Source of the DNA: Bacteroidota bacterium
GTDB lineage: Bacteria; Bacteroidota; Bacteroidia; Cytophagales; Cyclobacteriaceae
Length of the DNA stretch: 43,974 nucleotides
Assembly: GCA_018266055.1 (NCBI GenBank)
Contig: JAFDYT010000007.1
Location: forward strand, 70,787 to 114,760
Direction of reading: 5' to 3'
The notes under the pieces were generated by a model. The model was not told the DNA's origin. It did not search any database and was given only the letters and a program-made list of their open reading frames with translations. Of the stretch, positions 16,560 to 25,629 are shown piece after piece. The first letter of the stretch is position 1. Every line of letters begins with the position of its first letter. The translations under genes and the position numbers were made by a program.

Positions 16560-17891
16560 ATGAAACGGTTTGTCCTTTTTGCCCTTTTATTGGTTTCGGC
16601 CTTTTCCTGCAACACCAAGTCAGATGCTTACAAAGCCAAGGTGCAAGACCCTGAATACTTTCACCGCACCATGAAGGAAATTACGGATCGGATTGTCCAC
16701 GATATCTTTTCGCCTCCCGTAGCCAGTCGTATTTATGCGTATTCATCGGTGGCCGGATACGAAGCCATCATTCATCAGGATAAAAACTATAAGAGCCTTG
16801 CCGGCCAATTGAATGGACTGAAGCCGTTCCCTCAGCCTGACTCCACAAAAGAGTATTGCTATCCATTAGCTGCTACCGAAGCGATGCTGAAAGTAGGCCG
16901 CGCTTTGATTTTTTCAGAAGAAGACCTCGATAAGTTTTATGAAAAGGAAATGAAGACCTTTCGCGATGCAGGAGTGCCCGACGATGTTTTCGATCGCTCA
17001 GTTGCCTTTGGTGATAGCGTAGCGAAGCATGTGATGAAATGGTCATCGAAAGACAATTATAAGCAGTCGCGCACCTTTCCTAAATATTCTATTGAAAATA
17101 GTCCTGCCACCTGGAAGCCAACTCCTCCGGCCTACATGGACGCAGTAGAACCTCATTGGAATAAGATCAGACCTTTTGTATTAGACTCGGCTCAGCAATT
17201 CAAACCTGTGCCTCCAACTCCTTTTTCGAAAGAGAAAAACAGCCAATTCTACAAGGAAGCCTATGCCGTCTACGACGCTGGTAAAAACCTTACTGAAGAG
17301 CAACGCGCCGTCGCTAGCTTCTGGGATTGCAATCCGTTTATCATGAATGTGAAAGGGCATGTGATGTTTGCTACCAAGAAAATTTCTCCCGGAGGCCATT
17401 GGATGAACATCACCCGGGTTGCCTGTACAAACTCGAAGGCAAGTATGGTGAAGTCGGCGGAAGCCTATGTTCGTGTTTCTCTTTCTCTCATGGATGGGTT
17501 TATCAGTTGCTGGGATGAAAAATACCGCTCGCGTTTGGTTCGCCCAGAAACGTATATCAATCAATACATTGACGAAAACTGGGTGCCGTTGCTTCAAACT
17601 CCACCGTTTCCGGAATACACCAGCGGCCATAGTGTTATTTCGACTTCGGCAGCAGTAGCGCTGACGGGAGTGTTTGGAGACAATTATGCATTCACCGATT
17701 CCACGGAAGTGGAATATGGAATGACCTCCAGAAGTTTTAAATCCTTCATGCAAGCATCACAGGAAGCAGCGGTGAGCCGGTTCTATGGCGGCATTCACTA
17801 CACACCTGCGTGTGAAAATGGAAAAGACCAGGGAAGAAAAATCGGAGAGTTTATCCGTCAAAAGGTGCAGACTGTAAGTTCTGGAAATTGA
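16560..17891 (+). CDS. PAP2 / vanadium-dependent haloperoxidase-family lipoprotein
   Basis: This 443-residue lipoprotein has lipobox AFSC (Cys17). The C-terminal third carries the three vanadate/phosphate-binding motifs: K321-x6-R328-P329 (KYRSRLVRP), TSGH at 354-357 where the consensus is PSGH, and SRFYGGIH at 406-413. All contact residues including both histidines are present, so the active site looks functional. Members are either vanadium haloperoxidases or acid phosphatases of the PAP2 superfamily, and sequence alone does not decide. The Pro-to-Thr change in the second motif is the only departure I see. It follows GH65 by 15 bases and is the last gene of the polycistron. The next gene converges with a gap of only 4 bases. 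Confidence 0.85.
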   Translation: MKRFVLFALLLVSAFSCNTKSDAYKAKVQDPEYFHRTMKEITDRIVHDIFSPPVASRIYAYSSVAGYEAIIHQDKNYKSLAGQLNGLKPFPQPDSTKEYCYPLAATEAMLKVGRALIFSEEDLDKFYEKEMKTFRDAGVPDDVFDRSVAFGDSVAKHVMKWSSKDNYKQSRTFPKYSIENSPATWKPTPPAYMDAVEPHWNKIRPFVLDSAQQFKPVPPTPFSKEKNSQFYKEAYAVYDAGKNLTEEQRAVASFWDCNPFIMNVKGHVMFATKKISPGGHWMNITRVACTNSKASMVKSAEAYVRVSLSLMDGFISCWDEKYRSRLVRPETYINQYIDENWVPLLQTPPFPEYTSGHSVISTSAAVALTGVFGDNYAFTDSTEVEYGMTSRSFKSFMQASQEAAVSRFYGGIHYTPACENGKDQGRKIGEFIRQKVQTVSSGN

Positions 17892-17895
17892 TTCT

Positions 17896-18954
17896 TTAAT
17901 GCCAGAACCAATCGGGTTCTACAATTGAGCTACCTTCGATCTGCGTACAATCCCAACAAAAGTAGGTGTTGGGAATGTAATCAGGTAAGTACATGAAGCA
18001 GGTTTGTACAAACGTGTGAATATATCCGCGATCGATGAATAGCCGTGTAACTTTGCTGCCCGACGCTTCGAAATAACCTAGCACTATTTCATTGGGGTTA
18101 TTAGGATTATGAATGTTTCCTGAGATCGTATAAGGAGGTGCGTCGAAAATAGATCCTCTTTTAGAAACCAATTGCTGTACTTTACTCCAATAGTTGTAGG
18201 CACCAGGGTTCATCGAGTGCTGGTATACATTAAAGTAATGACGCGTAGCAAAGGAATAATCGACGTCTCTTCCTTCCAGTTTGATCCCTTTAAGATAAGA
18301 GCCTGAGAAAGATTTACGGTCAATCACTTTTAGGTTGTAATAGCTGATAGGTTGATGGATGTAGCAGATCGGTGGGCATGAAATCGCGCCTGGAGGGCAG
18401 GTAGGAAACAATGAATAATATTCTTCGACCGACCATCGATAATAGCCCGGGGCTGCGCTTTCGAAAGTGGTATTAAGAAATACGTTCACGCGCCAGTTGT
18501 TCACTGTTTCTCCCTCACTGCTTGTAGTTGCTTCGTTCACTACTACGAAGTAAGTGCTGTCTTTTAATTTAGGGCTTGTCGGAATTGTTTCTTTAGTAGA
18601 TTCATAGTAGTGCCCATTCGGCAATGTGATTTTTAACGTGTACGATCCTCCAGCTACGCCAGACACAACGTATCCTTGAAGCTGGTATTTTCCGCCGCCG
18701 ATTTCAACATAATTTTCGGTGTTTCCCAAATGGTCAGTGATCGCCACGAAGGCACCGGTCAACGGATCCGGTCTTACGTTGGCATTGTTGGTCAAGCCGA
18801 GGCTTAGCAGGTAGGGGCCAGGCAAGTCATTAATTTCCCCATCTACCACCAGCAGGCCATCTTCCGCCACGGTGTCAAATTGGTAGGCATCTCTGCACTG
18901 TTGGTTCAATAGAAACAGAGTAATAAAGATGGCAATTTGAAATACTCTATTCAT
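17896..18954 (-). CDS. DUF4249 lipoprotein, partner of TonB receptor
   Basis: This 352-residue lipoprotein has a signal ending LLNQQC (Cys about residue 20). The order of features fits the DUF4249 family: LLVVDGEINDLPGPYLLSL at the N terminus, a beta-sandwich-like middle (YTLKITLPNGHYYEST), and a C-terminal region ending WDCTQIEGSS. There is a Cys-rich segment, FPTCPPGAISCPPICYIHQ, and another Cys pair near the end (YFCWDC), which could be disulfides or metal ligands. Its start codon overlaps the stop of the upstream TonB receptor by one base (TAATG), so the two are translationally coupled. DUF4249 proteins regularly follow TonB receptors in Bacteroidota. A binding or periplasmic accessory role is inferred. 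Confidence 0.82.
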   Translation of the reverse strand: MNRVFQIAIFITLFLLNQQCRDAYQFDTVAEDGLLVVDGEINDLPGPYLLSLGLTNNANVRPDPLTGAFVAITDHLGNTENYVEIGGGKYQLQGYVVSGVAGGSYTLKITLPNGHYYESTKETIPTSPKLKDSTYFVVVNEATTSSEGETVNNWRVNVFLNTTFESAAPGYYRWSVEEYYSLFPTCPPGAISCPPICYIHQPISYYNLKVIDRKSFSGSYLKGIKLEGRDVDYSFATRHYFNVYQHSMNPGAYNYWSKVQQLVSKRGSIFDAPPYTISGNIHNPNNPNEIVLGYFEASGSKVTRLFIDRGYIHTFVQTCFMYLPDYIPNTYFCWDCTQIEGSSIVEPDWFWH

Positions 18955-21362
18955 TAGAAATTGATATTATAGGTAATTGAAGGTAGCGCCGAGCCCAACA
19001 CCGATAATTTGTATGCCTGCAGCGTCTGCTGACCATAAATCTCCTGATAGTAAATCGAGTAAGCGTTTCGCCGGCCGAAAAAATTGTACACAGAAAAAAC
19101 CAGATTGTCGTCGATTTTCTTAAACACACTATTCACTGTTACAGAAATGTCAACTCGCCAGTAATCTGGAATCCGATATTTATTTCGTTCGCTATAGACA
19201 GGAATGGAAATTTCGTTTCCATAATAATAGGACTCAATTGCAGTAATTGGTCGCCCGGTTGTATAAGTAAGATTTGCCGCAAACGTCATGTGCCTGCCGA
19301 GATAGTGCGATGCCGTAAGTGAAAAATTATGCGGCTTGTCGTAATTTGAAGGATACCAATTTCCATTATTGACTTTGTCTTCCGCGGTGGCTCCGTTAAT
19401 CTGGTTGAATGCCCTTGAGAATGTGTAAGAAGCCCATCCACGCCAGTAGCCGGTATTCTTTTTCACATAAAGCTCGAGCCCGTAATATTTTCCTTTGCCT
19501 TGCAACACATCGGTTTCAAGATGCCGATTGAGAATGATTTGCGCCGAATTTTTGTAATCCACAATATTGGTAAGCGCCTTGTAGAAAACCTCGGCTGAAA
19601 ACTCAAATTTGTTTTCCTTGAAATTTTGGAAAAAACCGACTGAGAAATTGTCAGCGATCTGCGGTTTGAAATAACTGTTACTCAATTGCCAGATGTCAGT
19701 AGGGGTAGGCGCCGTTGTGTTTGACACAAGGTGTATGTACTGACGATTGCGGTTGTAGGCGAGTTTAAACGCTGCGTTTTTGCCCGTTCCAATCCGAACG
19801 GAAAACCTCGGCTCAAATCCACCATACGTTTGTGTTACCTGACCGCGAGAGTAATGCAAGGTATCGATAATGGTACTTATACTTCGAGAGAGACCAGGCT
19901 GATAAAGATAGACAGTATCATTGGCTAAGCTTTGAAAATAACTATACCGAAGGCCTGCGGAAAATGAAAATATAGAGTTGACGGTGTATTCTTCGTTGGC
20001 ATAAAGGGCAAACTCCCGGCCATCACTTTTCTTCAATTGTTGAGCGGTGGTGGTTGAGTTTGATCCGTAGGGTTGTGATTTCTCTGGGAGGCTGTTGTAC
20101 AGATTGGCTTCCACACCTAGATTGAGTGCGTGTACTTCCTTGTAGGTGTGGAGAAAATTCTGTTTTAGTTGGGTGTATGAAACTCCGTTGGAGAATTCTC
20201 TCGCCGAAGTAACATCTAAATCAAAAAGCTTACTGGTGTATTTTCCTTGCGCCGCAGTAAAGGTTGATCCCCAGTTGTTGCCGAGCAGTGCGTTCCACCG
20301 TAAGGAGAGAAGTTGTGTGGTATAGTCGTAGCCAAATTGGTTGGAGTACCTGAAATAATCATGGCCCTGATAGTAGCGCAAACTTATATTGCCGCCAGAT
20401 GAAAACCGATGGGTGACGTTGGCATTGAAATCATAGAATGATGCGGAGCTATTTTGTACGTCCAGGTTTTTTACCGTCTTAAGGATCCAATCAGAATACG
20501 AAACACGACCGCCGACAAGGAATGAAGTTTTGTCTTTTACAATGGGACCTTCCACGGCAGCCCGGCCCGATAAGAAACCTATGCCACCCTTCACGTGGAA
20601 TTTTGAAAAATCGCCGTCCCTGGTTCTTACATTTAGTACCGAGGATGCTCTTCCTCCGTACTGGGCAGGAATGTTGCCCTTGTACAAGGTAAACTCTTCT
20701 GTGACGTCGGGATTAAAATTTGAGAATAATCCCAAAGCGTGGGCCGAGTTGAAGATTTGCCCATTGTCCATGAGCACAAGGTTTTGGTCGGTAGCACCGC
20801 CGCGTACGTTAAATCCTCCACTTCCTTCCCCCACAGTGGTAATGCCGGGCAGCAACAGCAAACTTTTTACAACATCTACTTCGCCCATGAGCGCCGGTAT
20901 GCGCTTGATCTCTTTTATGCCAAGTTGCACCAACCCCGGACTGATCTCTTTAATATTCTCGTCCGAGGTGCGGGCGCTAATGATAACTTCTTCGAGCACT
21001 TTTGGTTTTTCAACCATTTCAAAGTGTAGTACCCCATTCTTGAAAATCGAAATTTTTTTGTGAATAGGAATGTTGCCCAGGTAGCGTACTGTCAGTCGAT
21101 AAGTTCCGGGAGGAAGTTCAATAAGATACCTTCCGTAGTAGTCGGAGTTGTTTCCGTATTTCAAACCATCGAGAAAAATGGACGCACCACCAAGCGGCGT
21201 TTTGGAATCCGCCTGAACGATTGTTCCGGTCAAAACCACCTGCTTCACCGACCCTACTTTAGAGGAATCTCCGAAAACAACCAGATCTACTTTTTCTTGC
21301 CCTTTCAAAGTGGTGAATACGACCAGAAAAAAAATAAAAAGTAATAACGTCCGATCAGTCAT
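18954..21362 (-). CDS. TonB-dependent receptor with CarboxypepD_reg-like domain
   Basis: This is an outer-membrane receptor of about 802 residues. The frame is open to 21470, but ATG at 21362 gives a normal signal peptide (TLLLFIFFLVVFTTLKGQ), so I use it. The mature protein has a carboxypeptidase-regulatory-like domain (VLTGTIVQADSKTPLGG, YYGRYLIELPPGTYRLTV), then EEVIISARTSDENIKEISPG. The plug contains DVVKSLLLLPGITTVGEGSG and FNVRGGATDQNLVLMDNGQ. The barrel ends SITYNINF. This is the DUF4249-linked type rather than SusC, and no SusD is nearby. It faces away from the alpha-glucan operon across a 242-base divergent region with no convincing operator. The substrate is unknown. Confidence 0.9.
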   Translation of the reverse strand: MTDRTLLLFIFFLVVFTTLKGQEKVDLVVFGDSSKVGSVKQVVLTGTIVQADSKTPLGGASIFLDGLKYGNNSDYYGRYLIELPPGTYRLTVRYLGNIPIHKKISIFKNGVLHFEMVEKPKVLEEVIISARTSDENIKEISPGLVQLGIKEIKRIPALMGEVDVVKSLLLLPGITTVGEGSGGFNVRGGATDQNLVLMDNGQIFNSAHALGLFSNFNPDVTEEFTLYKGNIPAQYGGRASSVLNVRTRDGDFSKFHVKGGIGFLSGRAAVEGPIVKDKTSFLVGGRVSYSDWILKTVKNLDVQNSSASFYDFNANVTHRFSSGGNISLRYYQGHDYFRYSNQFGYDYTTQLLSLRWNALLGNNWGSTFTAAQGKYTSKLFDLDVTSAREFSNGVSYTQLKQNFLHTYKEVHALNLGVEANLYNSLPEKSQPYGSNSTTTAQQLKKSDGREFALYANEEYTVNSIFSFSAGLRYSYFQSLANDTVYLYQPGLSRSISTIIDTLHYSRGQVTQTYGGFEPRFSVRIGTGKNAAFKLAYNRNRQYIHLVSNTTAPTPTDIWQLSNSYFKPQIADNFSVGFFQNFKENKFEFSAEVFYKALTNIVDYKNSAQIILNRHLETDVLQGKGKYYGLELYVKKNTGYWRGWASYTFSRAFNQINGATAEDKVNNGNWYPSNYDKPHNFSLTASHYLGRHMTFAANLTYTTGRPITAIESYYYGNEISIPVYSERNKYRIPDYWRVDISVTVNSVFKKIDDNLVFSVYNFFGRRNAYSIYYQEIYGQQTLQAYKLSVLGSALPSITYNINF

Positions 21363-21604
21363 CTTTTTGTTTAGGGAAGTTTTTAAGAAGTGCCTCCAGG
21401 AGTGAACAGCAGCTTCATTTTCGGCCTTTATATTATTAGTAAATGTACCAATAAAATTTCTCGAAATCATTTAGGAATAAGCCAACTGACTGAGATTTTT
21501 GATGGACGGCATTGGCATCTTTTCCTCATTCAAGGTTCTAAAATATACTTTCATTGTTTGGATTTATTTCTATTTTTAATCTCAGGAACTTTTAAAGATT
21601 TAGA

Positions 21605-22930
21605 ATGCCAAATACCCCGCTCAAACCAACCCTTTCGTTCTGGCAGATCATCAATATGAACGTTGGTTTTTTTGGGATTCAATACAGTTTTGGGCTTCAG
21701 CAAACGGCGGTGAATCCGCTGTACAGTTTTCTGGATGCTAAGCCCCAAGACCTTCCGCTGCTGAATCTTGCCGGTCCGATGACGGGCTTATTAATTCAAC
21801 CGATCATCGGTGCGTTGAGCGATAAAACATGGCACCCCAGATGGGGTAGGCGTAAGCCCTACTTTTTGATCGGCGCAATATTCTGCAGCCTGTGCCTTTT
21901 TCTGTTTCCATTCAGCAGTGCGCTGTGGATGGCGGTGGGTTTGCTCTGGATTCTTGATGCGGCCAACAACACTGCGATGGAACCTTACCGTGCCTTTATC
22001 GCCGACAAACTTCCTGAACAGCAGCGAGCCACCGGCTTTCTCACGCAAAGTTTTTTTACCGGCTTGGGTATTACCCTCGCCAATCTCTCGCTCTACTTTT
22101 TTCAGCAATGGATTACAGGCACTACCTACACCAGCAGCGGCAAAGCGGGCATACCGTATTGGGTTTTCGGTTCATTCTTTGTAGGTGCATTTTGCTCCGT
22201 AGCTTCGGTAGGTTGGTCAGTCTATTCTACGCCTGAAATTCCACCAACAGAGGAAGAACTTGCAGACTTGAGATCTCATTCCCGGAATATCTTTTCCCCT
22301 TTTCTCGAAATTTTTTCAGCCATCGCCAACATGCCTGGCGTGTTGTGGCGGCTTGCACTTGTGTATCTTTTTCAATGGTACGCCATGTTTTGTTACTGGC
22401 AGTTTATTTCACACAGCATTGCCAAGTCGGTGTGGCATACCACATCCGCTAATAGCGCGTTGTACCAGCAGGCTGTGGGATGGACGGGCCTTGTGAATGG
22501 ATTTTATAACATAGTCACTTTCCTTTCAGCCTTTGGCTTGGTTTGGTTGGTGAAGAAATTCAGCGCACGCAATGTGCACATGATCTGCCTTACGCTGGCG
22601 GCGGTTTCTCTTCTTATCGTTCCGCAAATTGAAAACAAATACTTCCTCTTTGCCCCGATGATTGGCTTTGGTATTGCCTGGGCCAGCATGATGGGCGTTC
22701 CGTATATCATGGTGGTAGGAAGTATTCCGAAAGAACGGTACGGAGTGTACATGGGAATCATCAACATGATGATTGTGGTGCCGATGATTTTGCAGACACT
22801 TTCCTTTGGTTACATCTACCAGGAATTTCTGGGTAGTGATCCCGGTGTTGCAGTTTCCTTTGCGGGAGTGCTACTGCTGCTCGCTGCAATGCTTACGGCC
22901 GGAATAAAAAGTGAAAAAACTTCAGATTAG
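21605..22930 (+). CDS. MFS sugar:cation symporter (GPH/SLC45-like), probable maltose transporter
   Basis: This is a 441-residue inner-membrane protein with about 12 hydrophobic segments. After the second segment it has the loop motif SDKTWHPRWGRRKPYF (72-87), the D-x(n)-RWGRRKP pattern of SLC45-type and GPH sugar symporters. LDAANNTAMEPYRAFIADKL near 117-136 is also typical of this family. It opens an operon with GH13, PfkB, beta-phosphoglucomutase and maltose phosphorylase, with a 7-base gap to the next gene. Import of maltose and short malto- or isomalto-oligosaccharides by proton symport is the best inference. The substrate is not proven by sequence. Confidence 0.88.
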   Translation: MPNTPLKPTLSFWQIINMNVGFFGIQYSFGLQQTAVNPLYSFLDAKPQDLPLLNLAGPMTGLLIQPIIGALSDKTWHPRWGRRKPYFLIGAIFCSLCLFLFPFSSALWMAVGLLWILDAANNTAMEPYRAFIADKLPEQQRATGFLTQSFFTGLGITLANLSLYFFQQWITGTTYTSSGKAGIPYWVFGSFFVGAFCSVASVGWSVYSTPEIPPTEEELADLRSHSRNIFSPFLEIFSAIANMPGVLWRLALVYLFQWYAMFCYWQFISHSIAKSVWHTTSANSALYQQAVGWTGLVNGFYNIVTFLSAFGLVWLVKKFSARNVHMICLTLAAVSLLIVPQIENKYFLFAPMIGFGIAWASMMGVPYIMVVGSIPKERYGVYMGIINMMIVVPMILQTLSFGYIYQEFLGSDPGVAVSFAGVLLLLAAMLTAGIKSEKTSD

Positions 22931-22937
22931 TTAAACA

Positions 22938-24602
22938 ATGCCCTCCTCCTGGTATAAAGATGCTGTAGTCTATCAGATTTACCCGAGAAGTTTTAAGGAT
23001 AGCAATGGCGATGGTATCGGCGACCTTCGCGGTATCATCGAAAAACTAGACTACATTAAAAGCCTCGGAGTTACCGCCGTGTGGCTCAATCCGATATTCA
23101 AATCGCCCAACGACGATGGCGGCTATGACATCAGCGATTATTATTCTATTCAACCCGAGTTTGGATCAATGGAAGATTTTGATGCGTTGCTCGACGGCCT
23201 TCACCGTCGCGGATTAAAACTCATCATGGACTTGGTGCTGAATCATTCATCGGATGAGCATCCGTGGTTTCAGGAATCTAGAAAATCAAAAGATAACCCT
23301 TACCGGGATTATTATTTCTGGAAAAAAGGAAACGGCGTTGCAGCGCCCAACAACTGGCCTTCCTTTTTCGGAGGAAGCGCGTGGCAGCTCGACGAAGCTA
23401 CCGGTGAATATTATCTCCATTTGTTTTCGCGAAAGCAGCCTGATTTGAATTGGGAAAACAAAACACTCCGTGAAGAGCTTAAGAAAATCATGCGCTTTTG
23501 GCTGGACAAGGGTGTGGACGGACTCCGCCTCGATGTGATTACAGCCATCAGCAAGCGAACTGATTTCCCCCACACAGATACCCACGACTTTAACGAAACG
23601 ATCCGTAAGTTTTATACGAATGGTCCTCGACTTAAAGAGTTTATTTCAGAAATAAGACACGACGTGCTCGATCATTATCCGGTGATCACCGTGGGCGAGG
23701 GCCCGGGCATCACCCCTGAAAATGCGTTGGAGTATCTCGACGAAAAGGATGGTCTTTCTATGATCTTTCACTTCGGCCACATGTTTATGGATCAGGGACC
23801 AGGAGGCAGGTTTGATCCCAAACCGTGGTCGCTGGACGATTTCAAAAAAGTATTTGAAGTGTGGAATTCTACTTTCGCTCACCGCGGATGGGGAAGCGTT
23901 TTTCTCGGCAACCACGATTTTTCCCGAATGGTTTCGCGCTGGGGCAACGATGCTGAATACCGGCAGGAGTCAGCCAAGCTTCTCTTCACGCTGATGCTTT
24001 GCATGCCGGGCACTCCATTTATTTTTCAAGGTGATGAGATAGGAATGACCAATTTCACATTGAAGAATATCAGCGAATCAAAGGACATTGAGACGCTCAA
24101 CGGCTGGAACGAAGCGAAGAAAAAAGGAGAAAGCGAAGAAGATTTTTTAAAGAAAGCAAATTATGCCGGACGCGATAACGCCCGCACGCCAATGCAGTGG
24201 AGCGAGAGCCTTCACGCTGGATTTTCCTCAGGAAATCCGTGGATGATCGTCAATCCAAACCATGCCCAAATCAACGTTAGGCGGCAGGAGGATGATCCGG
24301 ATGGGGTGCTGTCTTTTTTTAAACGGATTGTGAGGCTCAGACAGAAATATGCTACCCTGCGCGAAGGCTCTTATCAATCGATTGAAACCCCAAATAATGA
24401 GCTTTTTATTTTTTTGAGAGAAAATCTTGGAGAAAAAATTATGGTAGCCCTTAATTTTTCATCCAGAGCAATTAACTTTCCATTCGATACCCGCGAAAAT
24501 GAATTGTTGTTGGGAAATTATCGGACTGCTTCGACCGGAATTAATCAATTAAGACCTTGGGAAGCGGTAGTGTTTAAACTGAAGAACAGTGACGAATCCT
24601 GA
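22938..24602 (+). CDS. Cytoplasmic GH13 alpha-glucosidase, oligo-1,6-glucosidase type
   Basis: This 554-residue protein has no signal peptide (it starts MPSSWYKDAVVYQIYPRSF), so it is cytosolic. It has the GH13 TIM barrel with conserved regions DLVLNHSSDEH (98-108), GLRLDVI with nucleophile Asp199, VGEG with acid/base Glu254, and LGNHDFSR with stabiliser Asp327. The calcium site DSNGDGIGDL is at 21-30. The residue after the nucleophile is valine (Val200). In this family valine there goes with alpha-1,6 specificity (Bacillus oligo-1,6-glucosidase, yeast isomaltase), while alanine or threonine goes with alpha-1,4. I therefore predict hydrolysis of isomaltose-type or panose-type links. It sits in the maltose phosphorylase operon and would supply maltose and glucose from branched oligomers. 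Length is usual. Confidence 0.92.
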   Translation: MPSSWYKDAVVYQIYPRSFKDSNGDGIGDLRGIIEKLDYIKSLGVTAVWLNPIFKSPNDDGGYDISDYYSIQPEFGSMEDFDALLDGLHRRGLKLIMDLVLNHSSDEHPWFQESRKSKDNPYRDYYFWKKGNGVAAPNNWPSFFGGSAWQLDEATGEYYLHLFSRKQPDLNWENKTLREELKKIMRFWLDKGVDGLRLDVITAISKRTDFPHTDTHDFNETIRKFYTNGPRLKEFISEIRHDVLDHYPVITVGEGPGITPENALEYLDEKDGLSMIFHFGHMFMDQGPGGRFDPKPWSLDDFKKVFEVWNSTFAHRGWGSVFLGNHDFSRMVSRWGNDAEYRQESAKLLFTLMLCMPGTPFIFQGDEIGMTNFTLKNISESKDIETLNGWNEAKKKGESEEDFLKKANYAGRDNARTPMQWSESLHAGFSSGNPWMIVNPNHAQINVRRQEDDPDGVLSFFKRIVRLRQKYATLREGSYQSIETPNNELFIFLRENLGEKIMVALNFSSRAINFPFDTRENELLLGNYRTASTGINQLRPWEAVVFKLKNSDES

Positions 24603-24634
24603 TCGGACTTCTACGAACCTAACCAGATAGTTGT

Positions 24635-25606
24635 ATGAAACAGATTGCAATTGTTGGCCCCATTCCGCGCGACCACATCGTTACTCACAACGGCGAACTA
24701 ATTCAAAAATGGGGATGTGTCACTCACCCGGTAATTGCACTTTCAGTCATGGCCGGCGACAAATCGGAAATCATTCCGGTATCGCATTTGCGAAAGGTTG
24801 ACCTCGACAACGTGAAAGAAGTTTTTAAAGGATACAAAGGCCTCAACCTAAGTCACCTTACCTACAAAAATGATCAGGGCGATATCATCAGTCTTCGTTT
24901 TGTGGATATGAACAATCGCCTGGAGCGGCAAACGGGATTTATGGATCCCATCGTTCCGGATGATTTTAAAAAATTATTGAAGTGCAAAGTCTTTGTATTT
25001 ATCCCGATTAGCGATTACGAAATAGCACTCGATACACTGAAGTTTCTGAAAAAGAAAAGTGAAGGCATCATCGTATTTGATGCACACGGACCCACCACGG
25101 CGTGTCTCGTAAACGGCGAGCGTCAGCGCAAATTCTGGATTGACCGCGACTTGTGGCTTCCGTATATCGACGTACTTAAGATGAACCTCGAAGAAGCGCA
25201 GGCTTCATGGTTCAAAAAGGAATATGAATCTTCGGATTTTGTGAAGACAGAAGAGCCCGATCGTGAGATGCTGCGCGCTTTCGCGGATCATTGCCTCGAC
25301 CTGGGCGTGAAAGCCGTGTACATCACTGTCGATTCGCGCGGGTGCCTCGTGTATTTCCGTCAACGATCTAAGACCGTGGAGGAAATGGTGTCTGCCGTGA
25401 AGGTAGATCAGGTGATTGACACCACCGGTTGTGGCGACTCGTTTGCCGGTGGACTTGGCTATGGACTCATGCAAAAACCTACTGACTATATTGGCGCGGC
25501 CCGTTACGGCAATGCGCTTGGCGCACTGCGTACGCAAGGAAAAACTTTCGATGTATTTAAGCCGCTGGCAGAGATCAACGAAATAATTAAGAAAGGTCGC
25601 GTCTGA
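24635..25606 (+). CDS. PfkB-family carbohydrate kinase
   Basis: This is a 323-residue kinase. The C-terminal PfkB signature DTTGCGDSFAGG gives the anion hole and catalytic base Asp268. NLEEAQASWF near residue 190 matches the family's N-x-x-E motif. The N-terminal substrate region is unusual: I do not see the paired glycines (GGxxxN) that many ribokinases carry near residue 40. Their place is taken by GCVTHPVIALSVMAG. The gene lies between the cytosolic GH13 (32-base gap) and pgmB (23-base gap). In this operon the obvious unphosphorylated product is glucose, from maltose phosphorylase and GH13. A glucokinase-like role is therefore possible but not shown by sequence. Fructokinase or nucleoside kinase are alternatives. 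Confidence 0.85.
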   Translation: MKQIAIVGPIPRDHIVTHNGELIQKWGCVTHPVIALSVMAGDKSEIIPVSHLRKVDLDNVKEVFKGYKGLNLSHLTYKNDQGDIISLRFVDMNNRLERQTGFMDPIVPDDFKKLLKCKVFVFIPISDYEIALDTLKFLKKKSEGIIVFDAHGPTTACLVNGERQRKFWIDRDLWLPYIDVLKMNLEEAQASWFKKEYESSDFVKTEEPDREMLRAFADHCLDLGVKAVYITVDSRGCLVYFRQRSKTVEEMVSAVKVDQVIDTTGCGDSFAGGLGYGLMQKPTDYIGAARYGNALGALRTQGKTFDVFKPLAEINEIIKKGRV

Positions 25607-25629
25607 AATTTTTTTAACCTAAAACCTCA

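Noticed and set aside
17181-17753. 190-codon minus-strand frame across the haloperoxidase-like gene
   Set aside because: It is antisense to conserved vanadate-site motifs and is a shadow of that gene.
20530-21063. 177-codon plus-strand frame across the TonB receptor gene
   Set aside because: It is antisense to a well-supported plug and barrel region; no start signal or known domain was seen.
21363-21604. Search for a promoter and operator before the MFS operon
   Set aside because: Several TTTG and TA-rich words occur but none with the expected 19-base spacing, and no LacI-type dyad was found, so none is called.
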